From: an uncultured Chitinophagaceae bacterium
GTDB taxonomy: Bacteria; Bacteroidota; Bacteroidia; Chitinophagales; Chitinophagaceae
Reading direction: 5' to 3'
Length of the DNA: 13,972 nucleotides
NCBI GenBank assembly: GCA_903832075.1
Contig: CAILAF010000566.1
Location: forward strand, 1 to 13,972
A program made the position numbers and the translations under genes. Below, one piece after another: positions 7,000 through 12,666 of the stretch; the stretch's first letter is position 1; every line of letters begins with the position of its first letter. Under the pieces are notes generated by a model. That model had not been told where the DNA came from. It did not search any database and saw nothing but the letters and a program-made list of their open reading frames with translations.

Positions 7000-7977
7000 T
7001 TAGTTAATGTACTTTCCGATGGATGATGACAAAACTTCATCAAACGAAATCTTTCTATTTCCTTCCCGCTTTGAATCAGATGCTGCAATTATCAAGCTTG
7101 AAATTTTAACTGAGTCATTAAAACTCAGGGCAGATTTTCCTGTTGAAACATAGGAAACAAAATCATTAAGCATATTATAAAATCCAAAAAAATAAGAAGC
7201 AAAAGATGTATCAGTAAACGGTATGGTATAATGCTGTTTATTTGTATAAACTGTAAAAGAAATCGGTAAAGCTATCTCCTTATAAATACTTAATATACAA
7301 TCAAGCCCATTTTTAAACTCTATATGGACAATATCTTTGTCATCCCCTTTTGCTGTATTTTGCACAGACTCAAATTCTGTTCCAAAAAGATAACAGATCC
7401 CATCCAATAAGTGATTGGCATACCTGATCCAAGAAACTTTACTTATTCCATGTATATATCGAACTGAATCTTCACTTTCGTTTAAAAGCTTTTCTGCCCT
7501 ATAAATTCCCGGAGTAAACCTTGAACTCGATGTTGCCATTATTTTGCCCCCTGATTTATCCCGGCAAACAAGTAATTCTTCAAGTTCTTGAAAATTTGGA
7601 GTTAACAACTTATCAATAAAAACAGGAATGCCCCTTTCTATAAATTTTTTGGATAATTTCCAATGATTCTCAACATCATCTCTAGCTATAATCACTGCAT
7701 CTACCTTATTAATAAGATCATCAATATCAGCAACTACATTTGGAATATAAGTGAAGTCTGCAATGTTTCTGGAAGTTTCAATATCCTGTGTCCAGATATG
7801 TGTAACCCTTGCATTTTCAAGTATGTGGCTATTTTTATGTGTTTCAGTTAAATACTTTCTAATAACTTCAAAAGGACAGGTATCTATCAAGTCTTCATTA
7901 AACCCATTGAAAATAGAAGAATAAGAATAAGGATGCCCATTACCTTCATTTATACCTACAATACCAACCTTCATCAT
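7000..7977 (-). CDS. Gfo/Idh/MocA-family sugar oxidoreductase
   Basis: The 325-residue protein has an N-terminal Rossmann start, VGIVGINEGNGHPYSYS (4-20), and a C-terminal alpha/beta domain typical of Gfo/Idh/MocA NAD(P)-dependent oxidoreductases. Distinctive segments are GHPYSY (14-19), VTHIWTQD (58-65), DAVIIARDD (93-101) and IDKLLTPN (121-128). The last replaces the family's usual EKP motif: the lysine (Lys123) remains but proline is leucine. YANHLLDG (186-193) supplies the expected His189/Asp192 pair. It should act on a sugar or nucleotide sugar in the cytoplasm, in tandem with the SDR 11 bp downstream. By analogy with the PtmF/PtmA pair of legionaminate-type loci it may help make an amino-sugar precursor. 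That is inference and the substrate is unknown. Two adjacent ATG codons (7977 and 7974) serve as start. Confidence 0.85.
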   Translation of the reverse strand: MMKVGIVGINEGNGHPYSYSSIFNGFNEDLIDTCPFEVIRKYLTETHKNSHILENARVTHIWTQDIETSRNIADFTYIPNVVADIDDLINKVDAVIIARDDVENHWKLSKKFIERGIPVFIDKLLTPNFQELEELLVCRDKSGGKIMATSSSRFTPGIYRAEKLLNESEDSVRYIHGISKVSWIRYANHLLDGICYLFGTEFESVQNTAKGDDKDIVHIEFKNGLDCILSIYKEIALPISFTVYTNKQHYTIPFTDTSFASYFFGFYNMLNDFVSYVSTGKSALSFNDSVKISSLIIAASDSKREGNRKISFDEVLSSSIGKYIN

Positions 7978-8019
7978 ATTTTATAGCTTGCTTTTATTCA
8001 ACATACTTAAGGAGATCAA

Positions 8020-8670
8020 CTAACGAAATTCAATTGCTCCATACTTTTCAGATAGTTTCAAATGCCTATGGATACTAAAGCCATTTTTATTTGTGCCCTC
8101 TTTATCAATGTATCTGCCGGTATATACTCGGTCACTATTGTGATCTACATCACTGCACCATATATAATCATATTGCCACAATAGCTCTCCTAAAGTATGA
8201 AAATACCAGCAAAAAAAAGTATACGCAGTAAGAAGGGCAGTGGGAAAGTCATTCAGATTATTTAAAATAAGTTCAGGATTTTGTCCTCTAGATTCTTTAA
8301 TCAATGCTTTTTTTACCAAGTACCATTTAAAATCTATTTTACAAGTATTTACAAATGCCTCATTTAAATACCAGTCCTGATTATAAAAACATGGTTCAGA
8401 TACATTTGGATCAATGCCAAAAAATGAACGCATCTTAATCAGTGATAGTGGTGTCCCATCTTTGCAAAAAGGTATTCCAAGTATGAGTATGAATGTTTCA
8501 GCATTTTTAATAAGGATTTCCCTCTCAAAAGGAATTACAGGTATTCTGGCTTTTAATTCGTCAATATTTTTAAAACAAGTTTTATCGGTAAAACCTAATA
8601 ATTCCTCAGGGCCAATAATATTAGCACCCATGATTGCCCTTGCATCAACTAAACTTGTTTCTCTTTCCAT
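8020..8670 (-). CDS. Unrecognised conserved-looking protein in nonulosonate module
   Basis: I do not recognise a named domain in this 216-residue protein. It has no signal peptide and no convincing membrane helix, and it is rich in aromatic residues. It looks like a folded enzyme-sized protein with motif-like segments: PCFYNQDWY (93-101), KWYLVKK (115-121), an Asp/His/Arg-rich stretch WCSDVDHNSDRVYTGRY (171-187) and NGFSIHRHL (196-204). The Cys/Asp/His cluster could be catalytic or metal-binding, which is inference. I have a vague impression of relatives in other surface-glycan loci but cannot verify it. The ATG at 8670 overlaps the YdcF-like gene by 22 bp, suggesting translational coupling. 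A second in-frame ATG at 8631 (codon 14), preceded by AAGGG, avoids the overlap and gives 203 residues. The Gfo/Idh gene follows after 42 bp. Confidence 0.75.
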   Translation of the reverse strand: MERETSLVDARAIMGANIIGPEELLGFTDKTCFKNIDELKARIPVIPFEREILIKNAETFILILGIPFCKDGTPLSLIKMRSFFGIDPNVSEPCFYNQDWYLNEAFVNTCKIDFKWYLVKKALIKESRGQNPELILNNLNDFPTALLTAYTFFCWYFHTLGELLWQYDYIWCSDVDHNSDRVYTGRYIDKEGTNKNGFSIHRHLKLSEKYGAIEFR

Positions 8671-9230
8671 TTTTGATACTCAATAGCCTGCTCAAAACTT
8701 GCTACATGGTTGGAGTATATTTCTATTTTCTGAAATTCACTTTCTAATAATTCATAGCGCATTCCCCATTCATTTTTTTCAAACCACAACAAATCTCTTG
8801 CCCCAGAATTAATTATCTCAAGTTCCGGATATATTTCAAAAGCGGTCTTTAAGAAAGTTAAATACGCCCTATACTGGTGAAAATTTGATGCAACCAAGAT
8901 CAGCCTACTCCAATTATTCTGCTTTGCTAATTTTACTATTGCAACAGCTTGCTCATGAGTATTTAAAGATTGGGTTTCATGAAGTATATCTTTCATTGAG
9001 ATTCCTGCATCGAGAAGTATAGGTTGAGCATATGAAAATGGATAACTTCCATATTCTAAATTGACTATACCACCTGAATATACAATTACAGATGCCCATT
9101 CATCTTTATACAGTTTTATTGCAGTCTCGATCCTGTTAAGCCCATCTCCTTCCAGTAAAATAATTGCATCAGATTTTTTTAATCGATCATTATCTACGAG
9201 TACAATGAATTTCTCTTTATCTGTCATCAT
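8649..9230 (-). CDS. DUF218/YdcF-like protein, soluble form
   Basis: The 193-residue protein fits the DUF218 (YdcF/ElyC) fold. It shows DAIILLEGDG (21-30) followed by an arginine and an LY pair, VYSGG (50-54), a Thr-Gln/His-Glu region near 86-95, and the hallmark SNFHQYRA (115-122), equivalent to the family's S-x-H-x-x-R-A. Unlike many DUF218 proteins it has no N-terminal membrane helix or signal peptide, so it should be cytoplasmic. YdcF binds S-adenosylmethionine in vitro and ElyC affects envelope polymer lipid use, but the family's chemistry is not settled. Here the start overlaps the NeuB stop (TAATG, one shared base at 9230) and its end overlaps the next gene by 22 bp, so it is embedded between pathway genes. 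I infer a role in sugar-acid synthesis, perhaps hydrolytic or methyl-related. Confidence 0.8.
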   Translation of the reverse strand: MMTDKEKFIVLVDNDRLKKSDAIILLEGDGLNRIETAIKLYKDEWASVIVYSGGIVNLEYGSYPFSYAQPILLDAGISMKDILHETQSLNTHEQAVAIVKLAKQNNWSRLILVASNFHQYRAYLTFLKTAFEIYPELEIINSGARDLLWFEKNEWGMRYELLESEFQKIEIYSNHVASFEQAIEYQKWKEKQV

Positions 9231-10291
9231 TACAAATCTGTCCAGAAAATCGGAGAATCAGGCTGAATGTCTTTTGAAGCTGTTCTTCCAGTAACAACAT
9301 TGATGTATTTAGGAGGTATTCCTAAGGCAGGTCTCAGAACCGTTAAATCAGCTTTTTCAATTTTTTTGCCTTTTGGTATAAAGCAAGCAGAATATAACCC
9401 ACGTCGTTGTACATAAACAGTCTCAGCTTCTTCTTCTACAACAAGCTTGCGCGTAGATCCCATTGCAGTCTCCAATTCCCGTATATAATCCACCATTCGT
9501 TTAAACTCATTTACATCCATTGAATGAGGATGATCAGGGCCGGCATCTTTCTTGTTAAGTGTAAAATGTTTTTCAATCACTATTCCACCTAAGGCAACTG
9601 ACCCAAGAGATACTACAGGACCAGGAGAATGATCTGAATAACCAGTAAGAATATTAAAAGCAGTTTGGTAATTTTTTAAGACATTAATATTTGCACTTTC
9701 TATTTTAGAAGGGTAATTAGTAATACACTGCATTAAAACCAAATTAGTATTTCCTGTAGCTTCGATAGTACGAATAGCTTCATCTATTTCAGACATAGTT
9801 GCATCTCCAGTTGCAAGAAGCATTGGCTTATTTTTTTTTGCAACATATTCCAACATCTCAAGCCAGGTAATTTCTCCTGAACCTATTTTAATGAAAGGAA
9901 CATCCAAGTCCATGCATAGATCAACTGCTTCAAAATCATATGGCGAAGTGGAAAAATCAATTCCGATCTCATTGCAATAATCAGAAATTTCCTTATGCCA
10001 TTCTCTAGGGAATTCAGCTTCTCTAAAAACTTCATGAACTGGTCGACCCCAAGAGCCATGTACTCCTTTTAATTGCATGCTGGCAAAACCATTTGCAGAA
10101 ACAATTTTCTCGGCAATAAAGCTTTGAAACTTTGCACAATCTGCTCCGCATTCTTTTGCAGCTTTTATTAATTTTTTTGCCTTTTCAATATCATGATCAA
10201 AGTTCGCACCAATCTCGGCTATTATATAAACAGGATGACCATCCCCAATTTTGCGATTGCCGATTTTTATCTCTTTTGGAAAATTATTCAT
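9230..10291 (-). CDS. neuB: NeuB/PseI/LegI-family nonulosonic acid synthase with SAF domain
   Basis: This full-length 353-residue protein joins a NeuB TIM barrel (about 20-285) to a C-terminal SAF/antifreeze-like domain (about 295-353, ALGIPPKYINVVTGR). Such enzymes condense phosphoenolpyruvate with an N-acylated hexosamine to give a nine-carbon 2-keto acid. Matching motifs are AEIGAN (25-30), CAKFQ (52-56), KIGSGE (135-140), GYSDHSPG (217-224), EKHFT (240-244) and GPDH (251-254). His221 and His242 correspond in spacing to the two metal-binding histidines of meningococcal NeuB. TGDAT at 161-165 replaces the commoner TGM/TGA form, which may reflect a different acceptor sugar. I cannot tell sialic, legionaminic and pseudaminic synthases apart by eye. 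The PseB-type gene upstream mildly favours a pseudaminate-like product. The downstream gene overlaps by one base, so co-translation is likely. Confidence 0.9.
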   Translation of the reverse strand: MNNFPKEIKIGNRKIGDGHPVYIIAEIGANFDHDIEKAKKLIKAAKECGADCAKFQSFIAEKIVSANGFASMQLKGVHGSWGRPVHEVFREAEFPREWHKEISDYCNEIGIDFSTSPYDFEAVDLCMDLDVPFIKIGSGEITWLEMLEYVAKKNKPMLLATGDATMSEIDEAIRTIEATGNTNLVLMQCITNYPSKIESANINVLKNYQTAFNILTGYSDHSPGPVVSLGSVALGGIVIEKHFTLNKKDAGPDHPHSMDVNEFKRMVDYIRELETAMGSTRKLVVEEEAETVYVQRRGLYSACFIPKGKKIEKADLTVLRPALGIPPKYINVVTGRTASKDIQPDSPIFWTDL

Positions 10292-10364
10292 AAAAAATAG
10301 ATATTTTATGTTTTTAAAAATTCGAAAATCTTAATTCGCTTATTTGTATAGATATAAAATGTTA

Positions 10365-11387
10365 CTAAAGAGTAGAGTCGAAACTCGAATCTACATGTTC
10401 TTTAATAAGCTTTCTTAAACTTTCTACTGTTTCCCATTCCGTGTTTTGACCTGAAGTATAATTAAATCCATCTGCCACTTTCTTAGCATTAAAATGACTT
10501 ATATATTCATCAATATCCCATCGATGTGAAGGAGGTAGTATTACATAATATTTACCTAAGTCGTAAGTCGAAAATGAATCAGATGAAGTAATCATTTCTT
10601 CATGGACTTTTTCGCCTGCCCTTATACCAATTACCCTATGTTCACAATCGGGTCCAATGGCTTTTGCAACATCCATGATTTTATATGATGGTATCTTAGG
10701 TATAAATAGCTCCCCACCCCAAGCCGTATCTAACGCATGTAAAACCATTTCAACTCCTGATAGTAAAGAGATATTAAATCTGGTCATATTTAGGTCAGTA
10801 ATTGGCAATACACCTTCTTTTCTTTTTTTGAGAAAAAATGGAATGACAGAACCGTTTGAGCCCATTACATTGCCATAACGAACTACAGAGAATTTAATAT
10901 CCTGATCCCCCCTAATATTATTAGCAGATATGAATAACTTATCCGAAGTTAGTTTTGTTGCTCCATATAAATTAATCGGTGCACAAGCTTTATCGGTTGA
11001 TAATGCTACAACTTTAGACACATTACTGCTCAATGTCGCCCTGATTACATTTTCAGCACCTCCAACATTCGTTTTTACACATTCATCAGGATTGTATTCG
11101 GCAATGTGAACATGTTTCATAGCCGCAGCATGAATCACATAATCAACATTAATAAAAGCACGTTTTAGCCTTTCATAATCTCTAACATCGCCAATGAAAT
11201 ATCTAATTTGCGGATATTTTGATTCAGGAAATTCTTGTGCCATTTGAAATTGCTTCTGTTCATCTCTTGAAAAAATGACAAGCCGTTTTATTTGTGGCCA
11301 TCTGGCTAAAATTTGTTTTGTCAATTCTTTTCCTAATGAACCTGTTCCTCCTGTAATGAGAATACTTTTGTTTGTAAGGTCTAACAT
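10365..11387 (-). CDS. pseB: PseB-type UDP-GlcNAc 4,6-dehydratase (inverting class)
   Basis: This 340-residue extended SDR aligns by eye along its whole length with Helicobacter PseB/FlaA1. The NADP loop is TGGTGSLGK (12-20), followed by FSRDEQKQ (39-46), GDVRD (66-70), AAAMKHVHIAEYNP (87-100), STDKA (130-134) and YGATK (141-145). The catalytic residues Asp132, Lys133 and Tyr141 fall at the same numbers as in the H. pylori enzyme. The end, with NTEW near 315-318, also matches PseB rather than FnlA/CapD epimerases. The reaction converts UDP-GlcNAc to UDP-2-acetamido-2,6-dideoxy-L-arabino-hexos-4-ulose, the first pseudaminate step. One oddity is MTRFNI (201-206), where H. pylori has Trp at the fifth position. 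PseC, PseH and PseG are absent from the window, so the intermediate's next step is unexplained. Start ATG at 11387. Confidence 0.88.
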   Translation of the reverse strand: MLDLTNKSILITGGTGSLGKELTKQILARWPQIKRLVIFSRDEQKQFQMAQEFPESKYPQIRYFIGDVRDYERLKRAFINVDYVIHAAAMKHVHIAEYNPDECVKTNVGGAENVIRATLSSNVSKVVALSTDKACAPINLYGATKLTSDKLFISANNIRGDQDIKFSVVRYGNVMGSNGSVIPFFLKKRKEGVLPITDLNMTRFNISLLSGVEMVLHALDTAWGGELFIPKIPSYKIMDVAKAIGPDCEHRVIGIRAGEKVHEEMITSSDSFSTYDLGKYYVILPPSHRWDIDEYISHFNAKKVADGFNYTSGQNTEWETVESLRKLIKEHVDSSFDSTL

Positions 11388-11413
11388 TGTATCATTTTTT
11401 TCATTGTACTTAA

Positions 11414-11443
11414 TAAGAAATATTATTAAATGAATATTTCTTA
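11414..11443. repeat. Perfect 11-bp inverted repeat in the leader of pseB
   Basis: Arms TAAGAAATATT (11414-11424) and AATATTTCTTA (11433-11443) are exact reverse complements around an 8-nt loop. An outer pair, ATTGTA (11403-11408) and TACAAT (11442-11447), could extend the structure around a bulge. It lies 26 nt before the pseB ATG and 47 nt after the wzz stop. No T-run follows on the minus strand, so it does not look like a terminator for this operon. A T-run on the plus side (11450-11455) would only serve plus-strand transcripts, and none are evident. It could be an RNA hairpin in the leader, a processing site or a protein-binding palindrome. The AT-richness leaves chance formation possible. 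Confidence 0.5.
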
Positions 11444-11490
11444 CAATCGTTTTTTGTGTTTTCCAATTTACAACACCTGATCTCCATTCT

Positions 11491-12558
11491 TTATTTTCCC
11501 ATAGTAGTCATCCAGATTCTTTTAAAGATCAAAACTAAAACTGATAAAAATCCTGCCAAAAATGCACCCACTATCAACCCTGTCAATTTTCTTGGTTTTT
11601 CTTTTATTAGAGGTAGGATCGGTCTATCAATTAACTGAATTAAAGGTGTTTCTTTTAACAAAGCTACTTTAGCCATTTCTAAATTGGCAACCAACTGAGT
11701 TAAAATAGCAGTATTAGCCTGTACATCCACTTGGCGTTTAGCGGCAATTGTTTTATGGACACTGAGTACAGAGTTTAAATTAAATGTATTATCATTTGCA
11801 CTGGCTACGCCTGTAATGGCATTATTTAATTCCAAACGTACCGAATCTGCCTGCTTTTGTAAAATGTCTAAGTTATTACGTGCTTTGCGACTTTTTGTTT
11901 CGATATATAATTCTGTCACATCTTTTACCAAAGCCTCACAAAATAGTTTGGCGAATAGTTCATTAACCGATTTTACTTCGATGGTGCCTATAGAAATTAG
12001 TCTTTCTTTTTGTATTATACTCAATTGATTTTTATCAATATTTGTATATATTAATCCTAAAACACTATCTTGTATTCTTGAGAAATGATTCCTGGTAGTT
12101 TCAACCCGAAAATGCAAATCAATCAACTCCTGTTTTCTTATCCATTCTGAACGAAGATCATTAACTTCAATATACAAATCTGCCAAAGTTGTTTTCTTCC
12201 CTTCATACATTACCTCAGATAACAACGTTTTTTCAATTACGTATCTAGAATGCATTAGTTCCATTAAATTTGATGCCCCAAAAGCCCCACCAGCACTTGA
12301 ACCGCTAAAATCAAAACCCAATGAGCTGGCAATACCCAATGCACCACTTAAGCTTCCTCCACTCTTTTCATCATCCAAAGCATAAGTAATAGTTGCGGTA
12401 TATATAGGTTTCTGAATCCAGGCATATATAACACCAATTGTAGCCCCTAAGAAAACAGTCAACAAAAGTATTTTCCATTTAGAAAGGAAATATTGATACC
12501 AATCTATGAGTTTAAGTATCACTTCTTTTAGCGACATATCATCTGATGTTTGATCCAT
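11491..12558 (-). CDS. Wzz-type chain-length determinant protein (no kinase domain)
   Basis: The 355-residue inner-membrane protein has the PCP/Wzz layout. A short cytoplasmic N-terminus is followed by membrane helix 1 (about 29-47), then PIYTATITYAL (51-61), a large periplasmic region with coiled-coil potential (about 200-300), and a proline-rich segment DRPILPLIKEKPRKLT (311-326). Helix 2 (about 327-346) precedes a nine-residue tail. There is no BY-kinase domain or tyrosine cluster at the C-terminus, so regulation by a fused kinase is excluded. A Gly/Ser/Ala-rich stretch (about 66-96) follows the first conserved beta segment, and I read it as a flexible loop. Wzz proteins oligomerise and set the modal length of Wzy-made polymers, often contacting the outer-membrane exporter, here the gene immediately upstream (108-bp gap). 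Start ATG at 12558. Confidence 0.9.
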   Translation of the reverse strand: MDQTSDDMSLKEVILKLIDWYQYFLSKWKILLLTVFLGATIGVIYAWIQKPIYTATITYALDDEKSGGSLSGALGIASSLGFDFSGSSAGGAFGASNLMELMHSRYVIEKTLLSEVMYEGKKTTLADLYIEVNDLRSEWIRKQELIDLHFRVETTRNHFSRIQDSVLGLIYTNIDKNQLSIIQKERLISIGTIEVKSVNELFAKLFCEALVKDVTELYIETKSRKARNNLDILQKQADSVRLELNNAITGVASANDNTFNLNSVLSVHKTIAAKRQVDVQANTAILTQLVANLEMAKVALLKETPLIQLIDRPILPLIKEKPRKLTGLIVGAFLAGFLSVLVLIFKRIWMTTMGK

Positions 12559-12666
12559 TATAGTTTAAGTTAGAAAAATAACAAATTATGAATGATTGTA
12601 CGTTTTATATATGTTAGTATGTTGTTTTGTCATTTTTTCAGTTCTAATTATTGTATACCCATTTCT
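12559..12666. other. 108-bp AT-rich spacer between exporter and wzz
   Basis: I see no ORF, no strong hairpin with a T-run and no exact Bacteroidota promoter motif on the minus strand. The spacer looks like an ordinary intra-operon gap. A weak promoter cannot be excluded by eye. Confidence 0.3.
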
